From positions 1,426,001 through 1,490,000 of the forward strand of contig OU452198.1 of the NCBI GenBank assembly GCA_911728435.2: a DNA stretch of 64,000 bases. The letters are read 5' to 3'. Under the pieces are notes generated by a model that saw only the letters and a list, made by a program, of their open reading frames with translations, searched no databases and was not told where the DNA came from. Numbering within the stretch: position 1 is the first letter of the stretch; each line of letters opens with the position of its first letter. Below, in pieces: positions 45,617 to 56,093 of the stretch. The DNA is from Apoderus coryli. Taxonomy: Eukaryota; Arthropoda; Insecta; Coleoptera; Attelabidae. The translations under genes were made by a program, and so were the position numbers.

Positions 45617-48600
45617 TTATTCCGAATCAACTCGTGTAAACTGCACTTGTAACTCGGCGATATCACCCATTTCCTCCTCCTCCATTTCTCCATTATCCAC
45701 TTCTTCATACTTTTCCTCGTACTTTGTTTCGACAATTTCCTCATGCTCTGTGATAAGGTCTTGGGTCGTACCCACATTTGTCGCTGATGTGTCTGTGGAT
45801 TGATTATTTGTTTGGGTCTCGTCGTTTTGGGTTGAGTTTGCTTTGGTGCGACCGTATTTTTCGTGAATGTTTCGATGCCGTTTGAGAGCAAACCTGGGAA
45901 AAGCCGAAAATCATTTCTATACAAATAAATTATCCCCATTATATTGTTTGACATTGACATTAACGGATCACGAAATGACGTGACACTGTCTACAATTGAC
46001 AAGAGAGTAAAAACCAATGAATCAACAATTATAGATGTGCGAACTTTTGGTCCTCAACTCACCTGTCTGAAAATCCTACTAGGCATATATCACATTTGAA
46101 TGGTTTTTCCCCGGAATGCACTTTTGCGTGATTCTTCAAGTGTGTTGCTTGATTGAAACATGATCCACATATTTGACACCTAATAACAGATTTTAAACGG
46201 ACATTACTGACATCCTTATGTCAACAGCAACGACTCTAGGAAGTCACAAACGTCACAACTGTCAACATTAACGTTACACTGTATTTTAATTTGTCATTCA
46301 TCTCACCTGTACGGCTTCTCGCCTGTATGTATCCGTCGATGGTTCCACAATGTCGAATGTCTCGCAAAGGATTTGTCACACACCTCACACACATACGGCC
46401 TCTCACCAGAATGGATCCGTTCGTGGTTCTTGAGATGTGGTGATTGCGAGAATTGCATACCGCACACTCCACATCGATAAGGCTTCTCACCAGTGTGGAT
46501 TCGCGAATGATTCTTCAAATATGCCGCTTTCGCAAACGCCAAACCGCAAATGTTGCATTTGAAGTTTTTCTCGCCAGTGTGAAGTCGTTTATGTGACCAC
46601 AAGGATGAGTAACGGCTAAACGAACCTAAAATATAATAATTTTAAGTATTTAATCAATAAATATGTCACACATGTTTCGAGACAAGTTCTCTTCATCAGT
46701 AGTTGGGGATTTTGGTTCGATTTTTTAACACTTACTTAGAAATTTATTTTGTTTAACTTTTGGTCAATACCCTTACAAAGTTTCGATGCTGTCTCGCGAA
46801 AAAATAAAAAAATGGGATGTCCAAATAACTGAATTTGTTTTAAAACCCCTCAAGAAACCCAAAGCAACATATAAAGATGTAGACCTACATCTTTCGTATG
46901 TCTCTGTGGTCTTCTGTGGTTCCTTATGTCATTGTAAAGGTTGCAGTTGACAGACAAAAGCAGTTTAAATGTCAGTAAATTTGTTCCGTAACTGTACTGA
47001 TGGTGACGTCACGGCTTTCGACCTTAGAATGTGCGACAGCCAGTGATGCCAACTTGAGGTTATGAGAGGGACAGAAGGATTTTTTTTCTTGAAAGTTTTC
47101 GTGAATCTTATTATTTAATTTTTTACTAGTCGATTTTCTTGGGAATTAGATTCAGATGAAACTAGTTTTTTGAAATAAATATTGTATATTTATTTCATGT
47201 CACTTTTTTTTTCGTACAACGTTTCGACAACATTACGTTGTCTTCTTCAGGCAACAGAATCTTCTTCTTTTTTTTATAATTTCTTACAACATGTTTTCAT
47301 TTGACATATTAATGCCTTGGTCAAATTTAGCAGCGCCATCTGTGTGTCAGTGCCAGGGCGTAATGGCCTATGAGTTAGCAAAAAGGTTGGCAATAATTTA
47401 AAGAAATCGGTAAACTTTTTGTGGTTAGCAGTTGGAACATAAAAACTTTGAAGGTTTCAAATTTCATTTGAAACTGTACTGATAGTGATGTCACGGTTTT
47501 TAACCGCTACAGCTAAAGAAATTTGGGAAAGAAGGCTCTCATTTTATGTACAGTAGTTCATGGGTAGAGCCGAGATGATATTTAGCGCCAGGCAAATACA
47601 GGAAAAGGCACGGGAGCAAAAAACGGGTTTTATAGACCTTGTCAAGACGTTCGACGTAATGCTAGCATACATAGTAGGCCCCACCCCCGCAGTGGGGTAT
47701 ATAAGAGGGTGCATTCAATGTAAAAATTCATGGTGTTACTTTGGACAGGGGCCTCACATTCCAGAAGCACACCAGCATTGCAGCCGGAAAGGGGCAGGCG
47801 GCTATCAACGCGCTGCTCCCGCTGATCAACAGGAAAAGCAGACTTCCACTGAAAAGCAAGTTGCTCGTCAAGGCTGTTGTACGACCGGTCATGTCGTACG
47901 CGTCAGCAGCATGGGGACAAACAGCGAGGTCATACCGGAGAAAACTGAAAGCAAAGGAGAACAAGGCTATCAGAATAGCACTAGACGCACCATGGTTCGT
48001 GAGGAACGACCGAATCCGGAGGGATTTAGGTCTCGACTCCTTGACGGAACATCTCGCAAGTTGGGTCTTCGAAAGGGCTCAGCGACATCAGAATCTACTT
48101 CTGCGCGCAGCGGTGGACTACGACCCCGAGGAACAAGCAAGGAGGTTCAAGAGGCCAAGATGCCAACTATGACCCTAGGCTAATAGGGTGAAGACAACGT
48201 CGACTCAACGGCGTACAAAAAGACACAATCCTCGCGGAAGAATCGTCAGAAGATCCAAACTACTAGCAGACACATAAATAGCAGACCAGACGAGAAAGAG
48301 AGACTATAGATAGACCTTCAGGACATAGTCCCAGGCCTGCTGAAACGAAAGGAGAGCCCCTGGAGGAATAGAAGTCTTCCCTCCAGAAATCTGCGATCAG
48401 ATAGCTCCTTTCACCGGAGAGGTTTTAGTGGGTATTAGCTGGGACACTTTCCCAAGCTTGAGTCGCCACACTCACCTGCGGATAACAGGTGGTCGTGCCT
48501 AAAAGCATTTCTTCTATAAAAAAAAAAGTAAAAATTCACTCCGCACCCGACTACCCAGCAGAGAACTACTACTACTACCAGCAAACCGACCGACCTGAAG

Positions 48601-50309
48601 TATAGTAAGTTCACCGTTAATACAGGGTGGTTATAGGTAGCGGTGCGTAGGCAGACACATCTCACCCCTGCTTACGAGCGCCTGAACTTCGGTATCGGTT
48701 GGAAGCCCTGCGTAGACGGACACTCAACCTGTACTGCCAGTGGGGTACTTGGTTATTTTACTCTCTACCAGCGGTGGGGAGCCTTGCGTAGGCGAACATC
48801 TCACTCCTGTTTACAAACGCATAACTTCGGTATTGGTTGATCTGCGTAGGCGTACACTCCACCTCTACTGGCAGTGGCGTACCTGGTTATTTTATCCTGT
48901 ACCGGACCAGTGTGACAGCGGTGGGAAGCCCTGCGTAGGCGGACATCTCAACCCTGCTTACAAACGCAGAACTTCGGTATCGCTTGGGAGCCAACGTAGG
49001 CGGACACTCGACCTCTACTGCCAGTGGCGTACCTGGTTACTTTGCTGTAGCGGTGGGAAGCCACGCGTAGGCTGACATTTTACCCCTGCTGCAGAGCGCT
49101 GAACTTCGGGAATGGTGGAGAGCTCTGCGTAGGGGGACACTCGACCTCCACTGCCAGTGGCGTACTTGGTTATTTTACTCAGTACCGGACCACTGTGACA
49201 GCGGTGGGACGCCTTGCGTAGGCGGACATCTCACCCCTGTTTACAAGCGTATAACTTCGGTGTTGGTGGACTGCCCTGCGTAGGCAGACACTCCACCTCT
49301 ACTGGCAGTGGCGTACCTGGATATTTTATCCTGTACCGGACCAGTTTGGTAGCGGTGGAAAGCCCTGCGTAGGCGGACCTCTCACCCCTCCTTACAAACG
49401 CAGAACTTTGGTATTGGTTGGGAGCCCTGCGAGGCGGACACTCGACCTCCACTGCCAGTGGCGTACCTGGTTATTATGTGGTAGCGCTGGGAAGCCACGC
49501 GTACGCTATATTTCACCCCTTCTGCAGAGCGCTGAACTTCGGGATTGGTGAAGAGCTCTGCGTAGGCGGACGCTTCACCTCTTCTGCCAGTGGCGTAACC
49601 CCCCATTTTAAGCAAAATAATTCTGAGTGGACTTGAAGAGATTAAAAAAATAGCCTAACATTTTGTGCTTTGAAATCATTAAAGTGTACTGATGATGACG
49701 TCACGGTTGGGAAAAGCAGCAGCTTGCCGACGACAAGTTTTCATAAAAACTCTCAGTAATTTTGAAGCGCACCCTTGGGAAACACACTTACCGTTGCAAA
49801 TATTACAATGGAACGGCTTATCGGCACTTTGTGTCTGATTTTTCACTCCACCCAAGAAAATAATCCCAGAACCATTACACTTTGTACATTTAGTAACGCT
49901 GGCAACACCACGTCGCTTCACCGGATGATTATTCTTCATACCAATCGGTATCGAATTTTGTGAACCTGCAACAAAATTATTGAGTAAAATTTCCCATTAA
50001 TACAATGATAGTATCAGACACTTACTTTCCTCGTACGTACCTAAAGTGTTTTGGGTCTGGGTGCCGGTGGTTTCCTCAAATTTAACAGTTGCTTCTGGAG
50101 CGGTTGCTACAACGAATATTTGCTGGGGTTGGATAGCTTCAGCGCTCAAGCAATTCTCACACTTAACCTGAAAATTAGCAACAAATAAAGCAAAATCAAG
50201 GCACAACCCCACAAAAAGACTCGTACCTTCACAACGGCTCGCTTCTTATTAGTATCTTGCGGCAACTGCGCCCCACAACCTTCGCAACTCTTTATTTTCA
50301 TCGTGTTTT

Positions 50310-50341
<32 letters not shown>

Positions 50342-52450
50342 CCTTGTGATTGCTGTTGTTGCACTTGTTGTTGCTGAGGATGCAACTGCAGTTTATGTGT
50401 CTTTAGGTCAGCTTGCGCCTGAAACGTCATACCACATTCCTCGCAGGAATATCGTATCCTATCAGCAGAAACAATTTGAATTTGGGTGGGTTGGGTTGGT
50501 TGTTGGACCTGTTGGAACAAGCAAAAAAATTAGTATCCTGTCATCCTTACTTTAAGTAGTAACTTTGAAAGGGTATTGATGGTGACGTCACAGGGAATAT
50601 TGGCTATTCTTTTACGTATTGTGACGAATATAATGTTCCCAACAATTAGAGAGAAATAAATACATCCGGCAACACCGCGTTGGCTGTACTATCGTAATCA
50701 AATGAATCATTTTAGAAAGCTCGCGATTCAAACCAACGGAGGCAACCGTGTACAAATTTAGTAGGCTATACCTCGTCCTGGGTTAATTTGGTCGGATGTT
50801 ACTCGCTTACCGTATACTACAATGTGTCCACGGTAGTTTTGTGTGTAGTTTTGACACAAGCAGACGTTTTTATAAAGAATGACTTTTTCTTGTCCACGGA
50901 TAGAGTTTGGAAGAGCAAAAACTTTTTTATTTGTAGATTTAGAAGAAAAAGTCGTTCTTTATAAAATCGTCTGCTTGTGTCAAAACTACAATTTCGAGTA
51001 CGAAATTTACGATTACTATACAGGGTATATCAAAAATAACATTTTTAATGATTTTGATTTCCTTGGTTTTTTTTTAATTTTATTATTTTAATAGTACCTA
51101 TGAAATCAACCACTTTGAGAAAAAAGTGTATTAGTGTTTGTAGCACATTTGGTGTAATAAATCACGATTTTGAAAATATTTTCATAAAATTTAAAAAAAA
51201 ACAAAAAAATCAAAATCATTAAAAATGTTATTTTTGATATACCCTGTATAGTAATCGTAAATTTGGCATTTGAAATTGTAGTTTCGACACAAGCAGACGT
51301 TTTTATAAAGAATGACGTGGACACTGTAGAATGGACGTACATGCGTCAGGATATTATAGAAAATACGACTACTCGCTGGAACTGTTCGAGAAAGAAGGCC
51401 AACCATATATATAGCCGCCGTAACAGGGACGGAGGACAGTCAATATAGTTAAAAACAGTGTTGTGACATATAAATAATAGTAGAATAAATAGTACAAATA
51501 AATACAGTCATATTAGTGCATCAATGTTATTATTAATTCAAAATTTCCACGAAGACGTCTCTTTACTTTAAGTAGAGACAAAGTTTCAATTAACACGATT
51601 TCGACTTTAAAGAATAACTTTTCTCGTAAGAAAATAATTGTTACGCACGCATTCTGTAGATAACGTACTTACGTTTGAAAGCGTACTGATGGTGACGTCA
51701 CAGGGAACATCAGCTATTCTTTTATGTATATTCGACGAAAGATCACAGCTTTGAAAGCTTGAAAGACAATTCCAAGATTCAGTAACACCACTGTGACTAA
51801 AAATCGGATATCCTTTGATACAAGGTGACTAAAAAAGAACGTTTATGCATGAACAGCTCTGTGCGCATGCGCAATCAATCGCAGCGGAGCTTGGGTTATA
51901 GGAATTCATTGATTATGTTTAAGTAGCAGTACAATACTGAACCTCAAAGCTTAAAAAAGTAATAATCTGCAAATATTACTAATACCTGCACAGTAATTTG
52001 CTGCTGTTGATTCTGCTGATCCGTCTGGCCATGATGCACTTTCTTATGATGATTCAACAGACTCAAATGTGCAAACATCAAACCACATACCTCACACTTG
52101 AAAGTTATATTCGAGATGGCGTTTTGTGTCAACAAATTCTGATTCACCAAGGTGTAATTATAAGAAAATGGTTGAGTGATATAACACTTGTCATCTGTCA
52201 ACTGTGACATGTTCACCGTCGAATTGTGAGTTTGTGTTGTAGTATTTGGGGCGATTTTATGAATCATGTTAACGTTGGCATAACAGAATGGACTGAATGT
52301 ATTGTCCTTGTTCTGCTCCTGTGTCTTATCCTTGTCGGTTTGTTGTTGTTGCTGTTGTTGGGGTTGCGTAGCTTGTTGGTATTGAATTTGGGACTGCTGG
52401 GTGGTGATTGCGTTCGGATCGAACATCTTGGCGCCTACTGCAAATGACAT
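45617..52450 (-). CDS. Q-rich, eight-finger C2H2 transcription-factor-like protein
   Basis: Seven coding exons on the minus strand: 52450-51986, 50508-50227, 50167-50026, 49965-49792, 46625-46307, 46179-46063 and 45893-45617. All introns are GT..AG, phases agree, and 1,776 bp give 591 residues. Exon 1 is glutamine-rich and ends with finger 1 (CEVCGLMFAHLSLL). Exon 2 has finger 2 (CEECGMTFQAQADL), a poly-Q run and a CxxC pair completed by CENC in exon 3. Exon 4 starts finger 3 (FHCNICN), which exon 5 finishes, followed by fingers 4-6 with TGEKPY-type linkers. Exons 6 and 7 hold fingers 7 and 8 and a very acidic tail (EEEEMGDIAELQVQF). The first ATG (MSFAVGAKMFDPN) overlaps a possible acceptor (TTTGCAG), so translation may instead start at MFDPNAITTQ. 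It is probably a conserved sequence-specific regulator; I do not recognise a named orthologue. Confidence 0.85.
46626..47559. other. Intron of the zinc-finger gene: repeat debris
   Basis: Contains CATGTTTCGAGACAAGTTCT..TTCATCAG (46670-46700) and AACGTTTCGACAACATTACG (47218), sequence types common in insect repeats, and two of the five CRE-like motif copies (47004-47011, 47486-47493). No exon was seen. Confidence 0.5.
47560..48185 (+). pseudogene. Jockey/RTE-like LINE 3' remnant
   Basis: About 47580-47660 reads ARQIQEKAREQKTGFIDLVK, an RT motif, and then 47741-48172 in another frame reads LTFQKHTS, VVRPVMSYASAAWGQTARS, KAIRIALDAPWFVRNDRIRR and DPEEQARRFKRPRCQL, stop. This is the C-terminus of a Jockey-like ORF2. 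The part between, with the catalytic YADD, is missing. Opposite in orientation to the host gene. The minus-strand fragment at 62055-62294 comes from a related family (APWCVSNAQIRRDL). Confidence 0.75.
48186..48634 (+). other. 3' UTR-like tail of the LINE remnant
   Basis: GC-richer than the surroundings and continuous with the LINE fragment. Ends in ATACAGGGTGGTTATAGGTA just before the minisatellite. Confidence 0.4.
48635..49620. repeat. Minisatellite with 432-bp trimeric higher-order unit
   Basis: Seven monomers of 130-151 bp, each with GCGTAGGCGGACA, CTCACCCCTGcTtACAAACG, AACTTCGGTATTGGT and, in two of three types, CTGCCAGTGGCGTACCTGG. The marker CTTCGG falls near 48690, 48828, 48976, 49108, 49258, 49409 and 49540. 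Every third monomer is most alike, giving a period of about 432 bp (48828 to 49258, 48976 to 49409, 49108 to 49540). GC-rich against an AT-rich background. Frames of 65-111 codons here are by-products of the repeat. Confidence 0.85.
50560..50600. repeat. CRE-containing motif, intron 1, copy 4
   Basis: CTTTGAAAGGGTATTGATGG then TGACGTCACAGGG. The palindrome TGACGTCA is at 50583-50590, 75 bases before the acceptor of exon 2. Relatives are at 47004, 47486, 49696 and 51693. Confidence 0.6.
50620..51560 (+). mobile_element. Gypsy-like LTR fragment split by a MITE
   Basis: TGTGACGAATATAATGTTCC onwards matches the LTR at 57896, including CATCCGGCAACACCGCG and TTTAGTAGGCTATACCTCG. The match stops at 50816 and resumes at 51330 (TACATGCGTCAGG, CTCGCTGGAACTGTTCGAG, ATATATAGCC, ACAGGGACGGAGGACAGTCA, AATAAATAG). 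It is a solo LTR remnant in intron 1 of the zinc-finger gene, with the 513-bp MITE inside it. Confidence 0.75.
50817..51329. mobile_element. 513-bp foldback MITE nested in the LTR
   Basis: Ends CTACAATGTGTCCAC and the near-inverse GTGGACACTGTAG, next to TA. Long inner arms are inverted: TACAGGGTATATCAAAAATA near 51018 against TATTTTTGATATACCCTGTA near 51230. The left end also carries an extra inverted copy of the outer sequence (TTTTGACACAAGCAGACG at 50852, inverse at 50970). Mariner-type non-autonomous element. Confidence 0.75.
51676..51712. repeat. CRE-containing motif, intron 1, copy 5
   Basis: GTTTGAAAGCGTACTGATGG then TGACGTCACAGGGAACATC; palindrome at 51693-51700. It shares about 60 bases with copy 4, including CTATTCTTTTA. 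Confidence 0.6.
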
Positions 52451-53265
52451 TATTCACAATGAAATGAGGTACTAAAAATAATTCCTGAAGACGTTTATAG
52501 TCTTGTTTAAAATATACTGTTGGAACAAACCTATTACTTTAATCCTTGTACCACAGTATAATAAATAATACAGTATTCTGACTTTCCGCTTGCGAGCCGT
52601 CCTGCGCATTTCGCCGCGCATGCCGCCATTATGGGTTACAACGTCACAATAATCACATAGACGTAGATAAATAAATATTGTGTTTAAATCTAATTCTGTG
52701 TTTTGTGTTTTTGTTATAGTGTTCGTGAGAATTAAAACGATTTTATTTTTATTAGCGTATCTTATGATTAATACAATGAACAATCAGAGAGGACATGTGT
52801 TTGCTGCAAAATGTTGTCCCAATAAGCGGCACACTTGCTTTAAACATTTTTTTCGCTTCCCCACAGATCCTGTTGGGTGAGTAATAAGTAAAAATAAAGA
52901 TGAATACTAGATAATTTTACGTTTATAACAACTATTTCTATAACCGTCAAATTTATATTACGAAATGGCCGTATCTAATATGTTTTTAAACTAAATGAAA
53001 GTAAAACATAAACACAAGTTGTCTCGTGGCGAGATAGCATGATAACGAAATCAGCTAGGGGTTATATTATTGAGAATATATATATGGCCCTTGTTTGACT
53101 AAAATTGCTGAGAACAGGATTCAGTTGATGCAGAATTCAGGCACACGGCTTGTATGTGGAATTCGTAGGGGTGAAAGAGGCTAGCAATAAGATTAAGGAA
53201 ATCGGCTGGTTAAGAATGAAATAACGTCGGATTTTCATTCACTAATATTGATTAATAAAAATAAT
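52451..53265 (+). other. Intron or 5' region with a possible THAP-like exon
   Basis: 52764-52876 (plus strand) is open from ATG to a donor GG/GTGAGTA and reads AAKCCPNKRHTCFKHFFRFP then TDPVG. HFFRFPxDP resembles the first half of a THAP finger, but the first cysteine is not in place. A short GC-rich stretch before it (52590-52630, CGCATTTCGCCGCGCATGCC) could be a promoter, either for this exon or for the zinc-finger gene on the other strand. Confidence 0.4.
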
Positions 53266-53660
53266 CAGATGGAAATGGGCGAAATACTTATATGAAAGAT
53301 TGAAGTTCCGGGGATCGATGTATGATGTGAATATTCCTCATAAAACTGTCATTACGCCACCGCTAGACTCAACATCAATCTTTGAGCGGGCATTTTCCTA
53401 TACGGTTTCAAAATATTACAACGCTCTACCGGAGAATATAAAAAGTTTACAGGGGTTTTCGTTTAAGAGCGCTGTCTGACACGTAATAGAACAAATTAAT
53501 TTGTAAACATAAGCTACCTACTTAATTTGGCCAGCGATGTAAAACTATTAAGGTTTAAGCTAAAATATAAGTTACGTTTAGGTTAAGTTCGGAAGCACTG
53601 CTTCAACTTTTATAAAAATGTCTTTTTTACTAATAAAGGCTTTATTATTGTTGTGTTTAT
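53266..53660 (+). pseudogene. LINE C-terminal remnant with TTATTATT-type tail
   Basis: 53270-53470 reads WAKYLYERLKFRGSMYDV, TVITPPLDSTSIFERAFSYT and YYNALPENIKSLQGFSFKSA, the C-terminus of CR1-like ORF2 (FExSF...WNxLPxxI...SF). The 3' end has AATAAAGG then a TTATTATTG repeat (53635-53670). 5'-truncated. Confidence 0.65.
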
Positions 53661-55045
53661 TATTATTATTAAAAATCACCCAATCAAGACAACATTTAAC
53701 TGATACCACCACTCAAGGCTGTTTTCAATCACTATGACACACCACAAATATTTCTGAAATTGACAGCGATATTATTATGTAAGTACTTAAATATTTTTAC
53801 AAAAATGAAAATACAGTACTGTGGTTAGAAACCGAAAACTATAATTATTCTTAGTCAGGACCTGACTTGTAACCCAAAATGGCGACATCATACGTCACAG
53901 TTTTTTTCAAAGTGCCAACGTGGAGTCGGAATGCTGTACTTTTAATGCTGTGCTTGTACCTTGTACGTCAAAATGAATTTTGCCCGGTAGACGTGTTTGA
54001 TGTTAAACACAGAAAACAGTAACTACTTTTTTCAACAGTTCATTTTAGGCCCAAAAAAGTTAAATAGGTACTTTTTAAACTAAACATAAACTGGAAATAT
54101 AAAAAAAAAAACTATATATTTACCCAATGCAATGGCGTAATAAATAAGGCGGAAAAAGATGCCACTTAGTGGCTAATTTTGAAAAAAATTAATTTGCTCA
54201 TGTCCCTATAAACAATACAACAGTTAACGAGAGCTATCTGAGAGAGGGCTTCTACAACTACAACACTTTATTAATTCAAATTAAAATATTTTTCACAACT
54301 AGAGTTTCATAATAATAATAATTTATCAAACACGGTATCATCCTTTTAATATTTATTTGCGAAAATGATGTCAATACGGCTCTGTCTTTACGAATTATTG
54401 CAATTATAACAATGAATTTCGTATGGTAACTTTTTACTCTGAGTGTTCTCCAATAGGTATAAGTTCGTAGGAAATTTTTGAACAAAAAGCAGCAAGCAAA
54501 GGTTTAAAGAAATTAGTAGCATTAACCTTACGGTAAGATAATAGCATAATAGATATTAGGTACCTACATTAAATTGAAACCTTAGGAATGCCCATTAGTA
54601 CCTTTAGGTACCTAGTTTGGGAAGAATAAATAAGATGTTAGTTTGCCGGAAACCCCACCGACATTAGAACAACACGAGGCATACACATTTTGTTGTATTA
54701 TGTATTTATTATAAGATTCATAAAAATGATTACAATTAGTTATCAAATTTAAAAATGCCGGTAAAATACGTACAAAAATGCATACACAACACTAATAACT
54801 GAAATATGACCTAAAAATATAAAGGTAGGGTGGGGCTTGCTCAAATATAAATTCCACAAACATAGGTACATCTATAATATGGAAATTTGTATGATTATTT
54901 TGACCGCGTAAAAAATCCAAAAAACATTTTCAAAATAATCCAACCGACTCTTTTGTCAATTCCTTATAAAATTTCTCTCTTTTTACAAAACAAAGATGCT
55001 GTGATAAAATGAAATAAGTGCAGAAGTAACAAAGAAAACCATCAT
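53661..55045. other. Upstream region of the zinc-finger gene, no gene seen
   Basis: AT-rich. Contains CAAAATGGCGACATCATACG then TCACAG (53875-53905), a diverged relative of the CRE motif. No exon was recognised. Confidence 0.4.
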
Positions 55046-55290
55046 TTACCTTTGCCTGACTCTGTCTCTTTATGAGTGACGCCGTGTCTTTTTAACACAG
55101 TTTTCACGCAATTTTTCAATGTAACCACACAGAACACACACAAAATTTATTAAATCACCCACAAATAATCACAATAAAGTCGAAATTAGCAACAAAACAT
55201 TCACAAAATACTTAAAAACTACTAAAAACATTTTATTCTATCTCACTTTAGAAAATGGCGGAGAGATCCTTTAGCCATCTTTGTTCCCCT
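55046..55290 (-). promoter_or_regulatory. Possible 5' UTR exon and promoter of the zinc-finger gene
   Basis: On the minus strand a stretch without ATG runs from about 55280 to a donor-like AAAG/GTAAATG at about 55050. AAAATGGCGGAG near 55253 resembles a YY1-type core promoter motif. If used, it would splice to the acceptor TTTGCAG just before AAGATGTTCGATCC (near 52440). This is inference from splice signals only. Confidence 0.35.
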
Positions 55291-56093
55291 CGTATTTTAC
55301 TTTACAACGTACGAAGCAGAGTTGCCGCTAACACAATCCAAAATGTTTGTACGTTAAACCATAATTTATTATAGAGTTAAATTTTGGTCAAGTTGAAAAA
55401 TTAGAAAGTGATCAATTATAATAAAAAGGTAATATATAAATAAATATTTGTAAATTATCTATAACATTAACATTATTTTTCATTTGTATAGACTACTGCA
55501 AAATGTGGTAAACTCTGACAATCAATTATATGACAACAGGCATCACTGCTACAAGTTGCACAGCTTGTGTAGTCTCGATGATGCGCATGAGCTATTGCCA
55601 TTCTTTCAAAACCCAATCCTGATACGGGAATAACAATTTTGTAATAATCGTGACATAATATGTGACGTATTTGTTTATTTATAGCGAATTGTTTAATAAA
55701 TTTATTTTATTTCTATTTATAAAACATAAATAATAAGGAAAAATCAGATTAATAGGGTTTCCAAAGAATTTATCTATGCTATTCACGATTGTTATAAAAT
55801 TCATTATACCTATATTCCAAAAATTATAATATTGTCATAATATTATTAAAGATAAATATAAGCATATTAAATAGGTAAAGTATTTATAATTTACTAGGTT
55901 TAATTTATTTTTTTATGGATTGAAGAACTTTTATTACGATATTTTGTCTAAGTTGGTGAGATTGTTTGAAAAATGGGTTTTCGCGGGCAGTTGATTACGT
56001 AGTTGGTTACCTAATATTTAGTGATTTTTCGATTTTTCCCCAATTATAGACAAGGTTGTATGTGTGTGTGTGTGTGTGTGTGTAGGGTTTGCG
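55291..56093. promoter_or_regulatory. Head-to-head intergenic region before Pur-alpha
   Basis: Separates the minus-strand zinc-finger gene from the plus-strand Pur-alpha gene by about 0.8 kb. It holds a GT microsatellite (56062-56083) that ends 10 bases before the Pur-alpha start. No clear TATA box was singled out. Confidence 0.45.
56062..56083. repeat. (TG)n microsatellite
   Basis: About 11 TG units directly upstream of the Pur-alpha start codon. Confidence 0.9.

Noticed and set aside
47560..48183. 207-codon frame as a host gene
   Set aside because: It shadows the LINE fragment that is better read in the next frame (47741-48172).
48643..49615. Several 65-111-codon frames on both strands
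   Set aside because: They are by-products of the GC-rich minisatellite and have repetitive composition.
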